From Oscheius dolichura (Eukaryota; Nematoda; Chromadorea; Rhabditida; Rhabditidae), in assembly GCA_932521035.1 (NCBI GenBank), contig OW051494.1, positions 124,001 to 188,000 of the forward strand: a DNA stretch of 64,000 nt, given 5' to 3'. Position numbers and translations under genes: made by a program. The stretch's first letter is position 1. The number at the start of each line of letters is the position of its first letter. The notes under the pieces are model-generated. The model saw only the letters and a list, made by a program, of their open reading frames with translations. It searched no databases and was not told the DNA's origin. Of the stretch, positions 19,901 to 32,803 are shown piece by piece.

Positions 19901-22900
19901 ATACTGTTCCCCACTGTTGCCAAAACATTTGCCCCCCTCTCTCTCTGTTCGATTGTAATCTGTCCGGCATAAAGGGGTCAGCGTTGTTCTTTTGCGCAGT
20001 CCAACATGGGTGCCAGCTGCCATCTCCCGTCCCCCTCCAGTCACCAGCTACCGTAATCGCCCGCCCCAAACCGGGCGCAACTGTTCCCATTCTCAGAAGG
20101 GAGGTGATAGGTTGGCAGAAAGTTCACTCTTCCTCCCCACTTCCTATCTTCTATTGAGCAGAACGGGGGATGGCTATGATAGCCGTCGGGTCGTAAATGT
20201 CTCAGCTCATGAAATTGGCCATAAATTGCGGTGTTCCTAGGGCCCCCGAGGGGTCGACGTCTTTAGAGGTCGCCGACATAAAGATGAGCATCCTCCCTCA
20301 TAGACAGAGACGCAACAATAGCCTCTCAACCGGGATTTATGAGTTTTCAAAGAACTTTTTGGCAAAAATATGAAAGAAAGGGGGCTTTCTTTAAAAAAGG
20401 AGGGCTATGCTAAACAACCCGAGTCGAAAAATGTACAAAAAGAGTTCAGACGCAGCGTTATCACCAATATACTGTCTGTAGGAAGGCAGCTGTATTTTAT
20501 CATCATCACTCCTCCGGGCCGGGATCGAACTCGGGTTGTTTGCACCGTTAGCAGCGCCACTTCGCACTGCGCCGCTGTGCCAACTGTTTGACTCCCATAA
20601 AACTGCTCCTCTAGGTGAAAACTCCACACTTCCCCCCTCTAGAGTTAGTAGCTAAAGGAAAGGAGACAGCCAATATTTGACACCTGTCCTTTCCCGAGGG
20701 AGGCCGGACCCTGCAAAAAAAGTTGTCCGCTAACGGAGGGGAGATGACACGAAAATGGTTGGCTATGTTGGGTGATTTACGCACTTGCGTCGGCCACCAC
20801 CACACAGATGGACAGCCACGATAAAAACGACTGTCTTTTACTGGGATCCCCTTTGAAAGGAAAGGGAAAAGTCAGCCTGTCTTACAGTAATTCCTTTATT
20901 TTCCCCCGGGTCAATAGCCACGACGACAACCAGGCGGTGTCAGTCCCCCCTCTTGCTCTAGCCTAGGTTGTGTGTTGGTGGGGGCAGAGAGGAGGAAAAA
21001 AAGATCAAAGACGCCGCCATAGGGCTATATTTTAAACAGTTTGAAAGATGGCGGCACGGCCAACACGGCACACGCATCGATCTCGGTAGTGGACAGGGCT
21101 TGTTGGCTCGTTTTCGTCAAGGGAATGTTATTTATGACTAGCTGATTGAACTATCAACCGGAATTTATGGGCCGGAGGGGGTGGGCAGTGTTTTGGGGAA
21201 GGAGGTGAGGTAGAATTCATTGAAACAGGCTAGGCGCCCCATAATTACCCTAATTTTACAAATTACAGTAGGAAACACGGTAGTTGGAGGGTAAAATCCC
21301 ATCCAAAAGGAAACAGAGGCAGCAGCTGCCGAGATTCTATGGGTGCAAGAAGATTTTGGACTGTTTTGAACTGAAAATTGGCGTCAGAGTCATTTTTAAC
21401 CAGTTTTTCTCCTTTAGAAGGCTATTTTTTGGTTCAAATGGTTATTTTGGCTGGTTTAGATGGATTTCGACCTTTAAAATTAGGGGTACAGACGTTTTTC
21501 CAGCTTAATAACAACTAAAAATCCGTCTGTAACTTACTTTCGGCTGTAGTCCCCCTTTTTGAAGTGTTTTGGCCCAAATTTTTGGAAATTCCGTAATTCA
21601 GAGCTATGACACATCCGGCAGTCCTCCATAAAATTTGGCTGTTCCGTCATAGCTGTCCCCTCTCAGGAAACTACCAATCATGGCCAAAAATGTACTAGCC
21701 CCTCTCCCCCAGCTTTCCCAGCCCATAAATTCTCCCTCAATTAGATTCTTAAAATTAATTGTGTTCACTCTTGTGGCCGGCGATAAATCTCGGGTCTCTT
21801 TAGTCACAAATCAGTTGGTGAAAGACGGGCACCCCGGTTGAAAGCGGGGACGGGGGGACGAGAGGAGGAGAGAGAAAAAGACAGAGAGACCCCGGGTCTG
21901 GAACTGATAACTTTACACAAAATGGAGTCTAGCAGAAGGGAAAAAAGCTTGTGGTCTGGTGCGGCTTAGTCTGTTTTCCCTTATTTTGTGGACGGAAATG
22001 GATGTGAAACAGTTTTGAACTTAGAAATGCGCGGCAGTTCGAATTTCAACTGTTTAGCGCCAAAATGCCCCCATCTCTTTAAAAATGGAGCGTTTTAATA
22101 GAACTAAATGAATAGTAAACAAGAGTGAACAGTCTTTTAAAAGAGCTGACAAGAATTAAAATTCTGTTCCATGGGTCTTGAAGCGAATAGGCGAATTTAA
22201 GCCGGGAGTGGACGCCGCGCACTTGAAATCGTTTCAGGAGCTTTGCATAGGGATTTTTTAATATTTGAATAGCTTTTTTCTTAATGTTAATAGCATTTTA
22301 AAGGTTATGGTAGTTTCGAGATCAAGATAAATAAAAATTTGGGCGGGATACAGTACCCTCTAATGGGAACGGGATAAGTTAGAGACGAAAGTGATTTGTT
22401 TTGCACTTGCCCGGCTCTTTTCCCCACTCTGTGTGGCCCATGGATACCGTATCCACGGCTGGCTGATTACCCTTTCTCTCTCTGTGTCTGGTTTTCTCCA
22501 GGCTAATCGATTTTCGATGCGGCACGCGACTCCTCTTGATGATAATGATCGCGCGAAGAAGAAAGATGAACAATAGATTGTGTTGTCCGGGGGTTTAGCG
22601 CCAGAGGGAACGGGGGGAGGGTAAAAAGGAGGAAGAGACAAGAGAATATTGTAAATTGGAAAGATGAAAAGACTCACCGGTCATCTTCATCCAGGGAAAG
22701 ACCGGCTGAGCCAGCTGGGGACGATCGGAGAAGGCCGTGGTCGAAGCAGCTTGAAGGGGATTGTAGCCGGCAAAGCTGAACCTGGAAAAGAGGCGTCTTT
22801 CCCCGATATTCTATTGAGAAATATTGAGAAATATAGTAGAAGGTTTCCCTCTTCCCGGCAGCCGCCACATCCCCCTCCCTTCCGCCTACAATTTATGTGC

Positions 22901-23504
22901 CATAAAGGCGTTTTATTGGTGTTGGCGACGAAAAATTTGACACTCTAATAGGCTCATCTTCGACGCGGTTGGCTGATTTATAGACTAGGCAATTTTCTCT
23001 CAGTTTTTTCTACTTCTATTGGTCTCTTTATTCTGCATGGCAGTGGACGGGTTATAGAGGCGGGAAATGATATAAAATCCTCTGTTTAAAGGGATTTTTA
23101 AAGGCTCTCTGGGTCTTGAAGAGACCGTCATAGTTACCAAAAGAAGTAGGGAATTTCGTAATAGCCATTTTATACATTTCTCTTTAAACTGATGTATTCG
23201 TTTCAGGACCCCATTACAGTTTAGATTACAGTATACTCTTTAGATTATCCTTTTGAGGCCTAAATATTTCCCCATGGGCTTTCTGGAATGCATGGAATCG
23301 CTGTAGGACCCCTGCGCTCCAGGACCCAACCAGTTTTTCTAAATAAACTCACGGATTCGGCTGATCGGCCCACTGAGCAGCTAGCATATTCTTCATATTG
23401 TTCATATAGTTCTGATTATACAGCAGAGGATCATACGGTGGCTTGGATCCGGCCTGCTGACTCCAGTAGCTGTCGTCTCCCGTCCAGCCGGGATACATGC
23501 TCAT
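16940..23504 (-). CDS. mab-5: Hox protein MAB-5 (Antennapedia class)
   Basis: Four exons (23504-23353, 22781-22678, 17463-17315, 17068-16940) give 177 residues with exact phase agreement. The N-terminus [14 protein letters not shown] is that of C. elegans MAB-5, the hexapeptide VFPWMKM binds the PBC cofactor (CEH-20), and the homeodomain runs from [19 protein letters not shown] to [14 protein letters not shown] with an Antp-type recognition helix. It is a posterior-body patterning transcription factor that directs cell fates and neuroblast migration under Wnt control in C. elegans. The homeodomain is split by an intron before VKIWF. The protein is shorter than the C. elegans one (about 200) because the low-complexity middle is missing. 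The 5.2-kb second intron probably holds regulatory DNA. Confidence 0.95.
17069..17314 (-). other. mab-5 homeodomain intron with foldback remnant
   Basis: Contains a worn foldback pair: left arm CGCACCCGTATAATCTCGGG at about 17178-17197 and right arm ATGGTACGGGTGCAAG at about 17255-17270, missing the inner GAG. Confidence 0.6.
19350..19660 (-). repeat. two adjacent dispersed GAATTTTCT repeats
   Basis: Minus-orientation cores AAAGAATTCTAAACAAGACT (19375) and GATTTTGATACTACC with GTCTCTACAAAACTAGCTGG (19510-19565), one of each subfamily in tandem. Confidence 0.7.
19716..19836 (+). repeat. 62-bp direct tandem duplication
   Basis: Two units beginning AAAAAGGGGAACCCAGA and ending CGCGAACATTTTCGG, differing at a few positions (GAGGCG/GAAGCG, TGATGG/TGGTGG). 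It lies in the large mab-5 intron. Confidence 0.9.
20512..20585 (-). other. tRNA-like sequence (SINE or pseudo-tRNA)
   Basis: The minus strand reads like a tRNA with an A box (GGCGCAGTGCGAAGTGG) and a B box (GAGTTCGATCCCGG), but the arms do not close into a standard cloverleaf. It may be a tRNA-derived repeat or a decayed tRNA. Confidence 0.45.
21326..21348 (+). repeat. solo foldback arm
   Basis: CTGCCGAGATTCTATGGGTG, a single arm in mab-5 intron 2. Confidence 0.6.
22782..23352 (-). other. mab-5 intron 1
   Basis: A 571-bp intron with two adjacent TTTATG/CATAAA words near 22890-22910 (AATTTATGTGCCATAAAGG). Nothing else is recognised. Confidence 0.6.
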
Positions 23505-25985
23505 TTCCGGCTCCTAGATTTAAATTTTGTTTTTAGATTAAACAGCAGGGGAAAGAAGAAGAGAAGAAGTGAATCAGCGGAAGTTGTTTGCCAGCTGGGT
23601 GACTGTTTTGAAACATGAGGCTGTGATATCAAGGGCGGCGTGTTTTTGATTGTCCCCCGGAAATCTATAATAAACTTGTAATTTTCTAGGATAATTATAT
23701 ATTATTTGGGGACGGAAATGTGATTAGAATAGACTGGGAAGGGTTATGTTTTGATTGGAATAGAAAAAAATCAGAGCAAAAAGGCGGAATAAGGGATTTG
23801 GGGGTGTTTATTAGGGAAATGCGCCTATCGCGGCGCCCAAAACTTATTTTGGAAGAATTTTAACAGTTTCTAGATTGTATTATACAATAATTTGCTCTTA
23901 TGAAGATCTAAACCTCCTAATTTAATCAGTTTTATAATAAAATACTGCTAAATACCGCGAAATAGGAGAAGGAGACATAAAATATGGGAAGATGACTCTA
24001 ATCGGGTGCTTATATCCTCTGGCAGCCAATTTTCCCATCTTTTTTCTCTGAAACAAAAAAAATTGATTGGGTGGCTAGGGTATAAACAAGATGGCAGTCT
24101 CCAATAGCTTCATATTTAGCTTCGTAGCCCGTTTGTTACTCATTTTTTGAAGATAAAAATGCTTTTGGCAGTTTTACACGTAATGGACTCCTAATGGCCC
24201 CATAAATAGGTGAGAAGAGCCAGTTGCAAAAGCCATCTGGATAATAAATCTACGATAAAAAGCCGCCCCCTAGTAGAAAGAAGATTTAAAGCCAATCCCC
24301 CTCCTCTCCACTAGGGGGGCAAAAAGATCATAATGATGTTACGACGCCGATTAATGGGGTAATTACAGAAATCGGAGACATTTACACCCCCGTCACCCCA
24401 TAAATTGGGGGCCGGGCCTCTCGATGGGGGGCCCTACAGCCCGGCTGGTTGGTCGAGGGCCCCCACGTTGAAAAATGCCCCAATTGAACTAACTAAACCC
24501 CCAACAGAGACAGGCAGGAATAAAGGAGGGGGGAGGGACTACCGTGGTCCCCCCGAAAGAGAGAGAGAGAGAGAGATGAGAGGAGAGAGAGGGGCTTGGG
24601 CGACAAGGGGGGCGTGGCCCGGTGGGGGTCTGGTCGACTGGCCAATTGCAGCCGGGTGGCGGCAATCGCCTTTCATCTTCGACGGAGGTCCATCCCCAAC
24701 CCCTAAAACATGGGTCGTAAATGACGACGACGACGACGATGGCCTCTACAGATGTCTCTCTGTGTCTATCCTTCGTCTTCTTTATAGCTGATTATGAGCC
24801 GGGCGCGATAGTTTATGATGGGGGGTCGGATGTGTTTGCCGACTAACTGGAGAGGACAGGAGAAGAGACAATGACCAGTGGGGCTGTGGGGTGCGCGAAA
24901 TCTGGCACATCAGAGAGGAGTCAGATTTTAGGAGTCGGTATGGACATTCGGGGAGATTTAGAGGGGCTTGGAAGGAAGAGATGAAGAACTGCAGGGCTGT
25001 TGGAAGGAATAGCCAGGAACCAGAAGCTTGGTACCGCCATCCGCCCGGTTTAATCAGGAACCATGATTGTTCCAATGAACCCATTCACTTTAGGACCTCA
25101 CTACAGAAGCTTGAAACTAATTACAGTAACTTTAAAGGTCTGATACCTAATTTCATGGGGCCTTCTAGTGTTATCCGCCCTTTTACAGGAACTACCATGA
25201 AACTGGGGTCTTCAGGCCCCGACGCGACAAAGGGCCAGTTTTTTGGGTAAATTAGCTCTTTCGCTATGGGACCCATCGACGAAAGTACAATTCTCTGACG
25301 GCCCCTTTAATGTGAAGGAGGAATTTGATTAAAAGTAGAAGAAAATGAAGTTAAAGACCAAAGAACAGGTCCTTCCTGTCTTTAGTAAGAACTGCACCCC
25401 GCCTAGACCAAACTACCAGCCTCAATTTTCCGTTTTTCTTCCATTTGACAGTCCCCTCCTCGTCTTTTTCCTTCGTAAGGCCAATTATACCATGTTCTCC
25501 CCGTCTGCCCCGTCTCTCACGAGACTATTATTTTTCTCTCATTCCAATCAAGAAAAATGACGGTGTACAGTGATTGATAAGGAGGAGGAATTGGAAGGGA
25601 AAAAGGAGAAGATCAACTGATGACAACTGGCAATGAATTCTATCGCTGGGATGGGAACTGTAGCCGGAGAAAAAGGAGTCCTCCGGTTATCACCTGAGGG
25701 AGAAGAAGAAAAGAATTACAACAGGGATACGTTGGTCAATCCGACCTCTGAGGGGTGATAAATTGGGCGACGGCAATCAGGTAGAGACAGCTTCCTCCCG
25801 TGCTCTCCCATAGCGAAAGAGCTAAGTTGGACGCCAGGAAAAGAGGGAGCCTGAGATCGCTTCAGGACCCAATTACAGGAGAGATTCTGTTCTCTGTAAA
25901 ACTATAAGTCCCGACACGAAATGGAAAGGATATGAGCCGAGGAACAGGGATACTCCACATTGTGGAGAAACCTTATGAGAGGCGA

Positions 25986-26062
25986 GCGCCTGCACCCGTA
26001 AACTCTCGGCAGGAAAGGGAACTGTTACCGATCTTTCTGCTGCCGAGATACTATGGGTGTGG
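25986..26062. repeat. foldback pair
   Basis: Left arm GCACCCGTAAACTCTCGGCAG at about 25992 and right arm CTGCCGAGATACTATGGGTG at about 26039, around a loop of only 27 bp. Confidence 0.85.
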
Positions 26063-29046
26063 AGGATATCTGAACCATAGGGAAATTGCCAGTCTCGAAG
26101 GGAAAGTTACTGTAGAACTCGCTGAAAAGGCGGCAACGACGGTATTTTTGAATTTCCAGCCCCATTACTGACTCTATTTTTCACTCCTTTAGACCACCCT
26201 GAAACGCGTGAAGAATGTTGCTTTTTCTCTAATTCAAGTTCTCATTTTCCTTTGAAGATGCCGCCCCCTCTCTCCCCCTGGTTCAGAGAGATATGACTCA
26301 CAGATCCCCCTCTTTATGGGGCCACCACGACACCTAATAGACCCCCCGTCGTCGGGTATAGTCTTTTACGATCTTCTCTCCATCACGGGCATCATTGACC
26401 CCAGCCGAGACTGATCCCATCCGCCGGCAGCTCCTCTTTTTCCCCCTTCTTTTTCACAAAAAAACGGCACTTCCCAATGATCTTGTCTCTCCCCCTCCTA
26501 GCCCCCGGGCCACCCTCTCCCGGCAGACTTTATAGCCCATAAAATGCTAAACGACTGGTCAACACGATTTACACCCCGTCGTTCGAGAGAGATATTTGGC
26601 AACAAAGCAGAGTGTGTAAACAGACAGCCGTTTTTTATGAGGTGATATTAAAAAGAGAAGACCGCCGCCGGTTCCTAGCCCCCGAAACAATTAGAGTCTT
26701 TTCATTTTGGATGAGAATCAGTCCATATTCTCAGTAATTCCCTTTTTACGAATGTAATTAGTTTTGCAAATCAAAGACAGCCGATTTGTATAGACAACGG
26801 AGGGAAAGGCTTTGCAAACGGCTCCAGAAATGACGGAGAAGTTACCATACTCCATAAAATAGTAGAGTGAGGGGATAGGCACCCTTTATGAGGTCATCAA
26901 GCTCAAAATCTCAATAGAGAAGGCAGAAAATAGACATCTGAAACGGTCGCAATTCAACTGTTTTCGGTTTATTGGGCTTATAACCCCATTTTTGACTATA
27001 GGGTTCATTTTCCTTAGTTATGGGGGCCCCAGGCCGTAGGTCTCCTAGTCGTGGTGAGACCCCCCTTCGAGGCGGTAAGCCCCGTCTCAAACCAGGACTT
27101 TGGAGTCCAAATGCACATGACCGGCGCATTTATGAACCAGAGCCTCAGGAAAAAGGGGAAGCACCCACTTTACCCACAAAAATCGCTCTCGCCCAATAAC
27201 AAGGATTTTTTGGCCTTCCGAGTCAGTTTTCAGTATTCTTGGCTAGGCTGGGCTATGGTAGGTCGCTTTCTAACAAAATTTAGGATTCCTATAAACAGAA
27301 ATAAGAAAAATTTCCCTTTTAGTGGGAAAATGGAGTTCAGAAGGAGTATTTTGAAATGGAAGAGATCAATAATGACGTCAAAAACTGAAAACAGGAAATT
27401 GTAGAACAAAAAGGACCGGAAATGTCCTTTTCCCTTAAAAATGGGCAAAACGAGATAAATCGAATGAATTAGGTAGGGAAGCTTCGGGGGCTGCTTTCCG
27501 TCGTGACCCTGCCCTGCCACTAGACATAAATTTCCTTCTGTGATCGGGGGTTAGCTCACGGGGCTGGTTGTGGTTGGCCAGCCGGCCCCGGGAGCCCCCC
27601 AAATCCTTCATAATTCAACACGGTCCATGCCAGGTGCTGTCCCGTCGGCGGCCGAGTCCCCTTTTTCTTTCCTTTTTCTCTCTTTCCACACACACTTCAT
27701 ACTGTAGCCACCTAGACTAATTAACAAAGTCGCGGGGAAGATGGGGATGGGGGGGAAGGAAGCTGGTCGTCGCGTGACTTAGCCGGGACACGAAATGCTC
27801 CGGATGCGGAAAGAGTCGTTACTGTAGGTTAGACCATGCATTTTCAACTAGGCAAGGGAACGTTTCCTTGGGGGTTTGAGAGTAGGAAATTTAACTAGAA
27901 AAAGAGGAGAACGGGCTAGAGATTCTCTTAGAATCAATAAGGATCCCCCGGGCAGAAACATATGGTTTCGAACTTGAGAAAGAGAGAGAGCCCTTGGAGA
28001 GGGGACGAGGGGTTGTTAGACTGCTGTCAAACACTTTTAAATAGTACTCACGGGTTTTTAATCTTGTTATTATGGTCCTGAAACGATCGTAGGGCCTCTA
28101 CAATGGGATCCGGCCGGCGCAGGGTATCGGGCGGTTTTCCTATAAATTCAGGTCCAGGGGGCCTTTTACTTTATTCTAAAGATTCCTTGCCCCCAAAATA
28201 TCTCTGCCCCCCGTCTACCAGCTCTAATCTGGCCTACAGTCTCGCCCCGAAGCCTGAAATCGGGTCCCAGGCTGCCCGACCCTGCTTTTAACCCTGATGG
28301 ACCCCCTGACAAGCTATTTCACCAAATTGCTAGACCACCTACCGTATCCTACCGTCACCTATTTCCGTCTCTCCCACTTCTTATTCATAGATTCCTATCT
28401 CTCGCTACAGTACCCTCCCCTTTTATCCTATCAATGCCCCCGATCCTGCCCTTTTTTGCCCCCAACCTGTAGATCAAATCAGCAGGAAAAAAACAAAGGA
28501 AAGAAGTTTTACCAGCTAAAAAGAGTAAGGGCATACGGTAGACTACCCCGACTGGGTACGGGACGGCCGATGTATAAATCGGGTTTGATGCTTTTATGAG
28601 CTCGTAAACGACGAGACAACGGGGGGAAGAAGCCCGGGACCGGGGGAAAGGGGAGGAAATTGATGGAAGAGGCATTAAACTAACTGGGAGAAGAAATTGA
28701 CCACCCTGGTTGAGCATTTCTCTCTCTAAAATTTGAAAAGTGAAGGTCGGGTTTCGGCAAAGATCAAAGCCAAGAGGAGAGAGAGAGAGAGGCGACGACT
28801 CTTCCCGAACCGGGGCAGAGGAAGCATCTACCGTATGGCGCGGGAGGCAGAGACGCCGGCCGGGTGGCGGCAAGATGAAAAGACGGACCAAAGGGTTTTT
28901 GTTCACTGGGGGTTGGAGATGAATGGAAGGAATGAAGGAAAGTCTGAGACTTGGGATTGTTGTGGTAAAAAAGGACAGCCGTAGCCAGAGATTGGGAGGA
29001 TTACTGTAGCTTTGGATCAATTCCCCTTGGGTGGTTTGGGAGAGCT

Positions 29047-29147
29047 GCGCCGGCACCCGTAAAGTCTCGGCAGCAGCGAGCAATAGCATTTTGTGTCATT
29101 AGAAGAAAAGAGCTCCTAGCTGCAGAGATTCTACGGGTGCAGCGGCA
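29047..29147. repeat. foldback pair
   Basis: Left arm GGCACCCGTAAAGTCTCGGC and right arm CTGCAGAGATTCTACGGGTG, inverted, with a loop of about 45 bp that is unrelated to the other loops. Confidence 0.85.
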
Positions 29148-30049
29148 GGTTTTCCGAGCTCTTTTTGACCCCTGGTGGACCTCATAAAATGGATTATTTA
29201 CGGGGGGCAGATAGCCAATAGAATAGAATGAATGGTCAAAGAGAAAATATCGGCTGGCCGCGAAACCATTAAACTTATTTTATGGTGGTGGTCGACGGGG
29301 CCGGGCCTCTAAGCGATCCCGTCAGAATCGACCACCTCCAAGCCGCCAAACAATCCCACCACCCCGGTCCAGATGTTGCCACTTTATTTATTTCTCCTTC
29401 TCTTCCTCAGCCTATCTCTCTCTCTTTCTCTCTTTTGTTTCTTTCTACTTCTTTGTTCACTTCGGGTAAAATATTAGGGGCAGTAGTTTGTAAAATAAAT
29501 CCGAAGCTCTTCCCAAACAGAGAACACGGTGAAGATCTCAATATAAGGTAATAATTGGACTTTTAATCATCCCTTGGTCCATATTATGTTGTGTAAAAGA
29601 AGGAAACCAGTCAACATTATAAAATCGGGTCATAAATAAGGTAAAAATGATAGACAAAAGCTATAGAACACCGTTTGCGGGGGAATTTCACTTTGAATTT
29701 TTGAATAAGCACTTCTTTGATACTTGGAGCCGTTTCTTTATTTAATTTTGGACTAATTTTAGCTATATCTCCGGCTTAAAATGTTGAAAAACTGGTTATT
29801 TTTTCGGATAGAATGGTAAATTCTTCAAAAATAAGGGTTACTTGGATAGAATCTCCCAGTTTTTGAGCTCCCACCTATATAGTCCACAATAGAAGCACGA
29901 GATCTCCAAAGCGGGGGCAGTTTCACCAGTTTGATTATAGTATAGGAAATATTTCCTGCTTTATCTGGTAGCATGGTGATTTAGTGTATTGGAAGATACC
30001 GGGAAATGCAATGTTCTTTACCCGAAATGATCAGCACAGTCAGGCATTT

Positions 30050-30330
30050 GTCTACTGGCTTCTAGGGGCTGTAGCTCTCCAATAGAATGAAATTTTTGGA
30101 AGATTTTGGAACCATCTGGAAGAGCAAATTCTGAACAAGCTATATTAACGGCGTTGTTTAAACTAGGTCATTTTTAGTCGCAAATAGTCAAGAATTCTTC
30201 TGCCGCTACAGCAGTTCAATGGGGGAATGACCGTCCCCATTCAAAGCCTCTGTATGTGCCGAAACAATAAGTTTCTGGTAAGGATTTTGATACTGCCCGA
30301 CTCGCCAGAGAATTCTCTACAAAATTACTT
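30050..30330 (-). repeat. two dispersed GAATTTTCT repeats
   Basis: Minus-orientation cores at 30110-30140 (AGCAAATTCTGAACAAGC) and 30280-30325 (GATTTTGATACTGCCC, CAGAGAATTCTCTACAAA). Confidence 0.7.
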
Positions 30331-32803
30331 AAACGGAATTTAGAAAACTGTACCATTTTAGTGCCACATAGGCAAGAGTTTCCCCGCCGCGGTGGTTGCA
30401 ACATTTCTCCTGATGTCCCCTACCTCTCCTCTGTGCTCCCCTGCCTACTCCCTTTTCACCCCATTATTGGTTCATTCTCTCCTCCCTAACTGCCATTTTG
30501 TCGTCTAATTGCGCCGCAACCTGGATTGGTTGCAGTATACGGTAGCATCCATCAGGCAAGGCTCATGGCATGCATTGCGTCTTGGGGGGCAGGCAGGGGG
30601 ATCAGGAATGGATAATTTATTACAACTTTAGGGGATAATTGAACCATGCATACATACATATTTCCTCCTTAATCCATTTTATGTAAAAGTGGCGGCTTTT
30701 TCGTGGTGGGACCTTTCCTTCCGGTTCAAGGGCCATTCTCTCGTTAAAAACGGCCTTTTCCTCCAATTTTTAGCCTTTTCGAAGGATTTTTTGAATTTCC
30801 CGGGTCGCTATCGAACTTTTAAAGTTTCTGATCACACATAAATCCGTCGTGGGAGGTGTCCAGCCGGGCATTTATCACCCCGGTCGGAGTCATTCTTCTG
30901 CTGGTCAGCCGTGTCTCCCCCTACAGACTACTGTAACCCCTCTTCTCCCCGGTTCAAAAATGCCCTGCCCCCTCTCATTTCAACTCACTATTTCCCCGTC
31001 AACCCTTCAGTATCGTATTTTTGCAGAACGACGACGACGGACACATTGAAATATGTCCGCCGTGGCGCCGCCACCACCGCCGTGGCTGACCTGCCTTCTT
31101 GTCACTTATGCTCTCAACAAATTGGGAAAAGGGGGGACGAACATATTGGAAATAGACAGGAAAAAGGGAAGGGAACAAGAGGAACAGAAATGGATAGGGC
31201 AAAGTAGTCAGAAATGATTGCCCTCTCAATTTCTTCTCATTACAAGCCTTCTCCTGGAGCAGAAGGTCCGAATGAATCACAGCAGGAGCTAAGAAGTATC
31301 CAAAAACCGAGACGGCAACTCTAGAATCGAAATTTTTGCTTATAGAACTCTACAACCTCCGTTTCTAGCTCAACCACATTCTACTCTACATAAATAATGG
31401 ATTTGTTTCAAAGCTGTCTGATTTTTGGTGTACATGACAGTAAAAATAATGGAAGATGGATTACAGAGTGTAATTTATTACTTTCTATTATTTTTTGTAA
31501 CATTTTTGCACCCAACAATATGCCTCCCAGCTATAAATCAATTTGCAGTTCTCTGTCGACAAATTCAAACAATTAGCAGGATGAGAAGAGAGAGTGTGTG
31601 AAACGTGGCGACTACCGTATTCCCCCCATGGAGGAGCTCGTTAAATGTGCTCCTCCGTTTGATTTGTGGGCCACTTTTCGCCCCGCGGAAGCTGGCTCCC
31701 AAGAGCAGTGTGTATCAGCACCCGACTGGCGTTGATGCGGTTAGGGATCGACGAATGAATTATTCAAAATAGAGCTAGGGAGAAGTAGAGAGAAAAGGAG
31801 AAAAAAGATATACTGTAGCCTTGAATAGAGCGACTGCAGATCGTAATCGGAGAGAAAATAACGAGCATCCAGCTGGACTAACTGTTTTGCCAGCTGTCTT
31901 TTATGAGATTGAAGATTTCACGGCGATATGGGAGTTGGAATATCTTTGAAGAGTCTGAAAACATAGAAACACGGTATTATAAAAGAAGCAAAAATCGATA
32001 TTCAATGTTTGATTAGCCTGAACATTACAGAACTCTGTTTCGCCGATTGAGAAGTGTTTTTGGAAGTTGTACTGATTTCTGGTGTTATTTTGATAACTTG
32101 CAATCGTTTGTTGCTTTTTTATCTTATTTCAATGCATTATAACTTTTACCATTCTCTCCAGTTCAAATACATAACGTTTGACAACTTATTTGTCAATAAA
32201 AAATGTTAGATTTCTATACATCGACTTGTATTTGTTTCTTCTTCTTGTTCTGCTGATAAATTACACTTCGTAGCGTTATTTCTTGCTCTTTTTACGTCCA
32301 CTCCATCCTGTTTTCAATCAATAGCAGGTATTATTTTGTTTGACTGATTTTATTAGTGAAAAACTGTTGAAAAGCAACGTTGACAACAGAAACTAGTGAA
32401 TAGAAAAGAAACATTTGTTTGGATTTCTAAAGGTCGCATACAATTGGTCTCGGCACGACAACGGGCGAATGAGGAACAAACTCAGCTGAGTTGAGACGTG
32501 CTGTTTTTTGTTTTACTAGTTGTTTGTCTTGCTGTATTCTTTTTGTTATTTTTATGTTGCAGTAATATTCACTGGAAGGTGTTCTTATAGAACGCGACAA
32601 TGGAAAGCAGATAAATGTAAAATTACGAGCTTGAACAATAGAACAACAAACGGAACTTATTTTTTTGTGAATACTCGCTACTTCAACAGTTTCTTATCTA
32701 ATTCAATGCTGCTTTCTTGTTTTACAAATCGATATCTATATTCTCTTGCTTCTAAACTCTTTGCTGATATAGATTAACTTGATTATACATGTTTTTTTTT
32801 CAG

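Larger units (their letters stand above)
17464..22677 (-). other. mab-5 intron 2, 5.2 kb, likely regulatory
   Basis: Far longer than any other intron in the window. It carries many TTTATG/CATAAA words (for example 18620, 18759, 18839, 20338, 21130, 21160, 21628, 21726), dispersed repeat copies at 19350-19660, a 62-bp tandem duplication at 19716-19836, a tRNA-like sequence at 20512-20585 and a solo foldback arm at 21326-21348. No nested protein gene is convincing. Confidence 0.6.
23505..32803. other. 9.3-kb gene desert upstream of mab-5
   Basis: I find no convincing coding exon on either strand. It holds two foldback pairs (25986-26062, 29047-29147), dispersed repeat copies around 30050-30330, AG microsatellites (24560, 28770) and repeated CATAAA/TTTATG words (24198, 24397, 26318, 26535, 26635, 26852, 26886, 27131, 27525, 28593, 29185, 29278, 29629, 30837). 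From about 31.35 kb the composition turns AT-rich towards COX6A. The size and position suggest mab-5 upstream control DNA, by inference. Confidence 0.55.

Noticed and set aside
28385-29089. 234-codon minus-strand open frame
   Set aside because: Low-complexity, Ser/Pro/Leu-rich from purine/pyrimidine-biased DNA, contains the foldback arm, no domain and no splice context.
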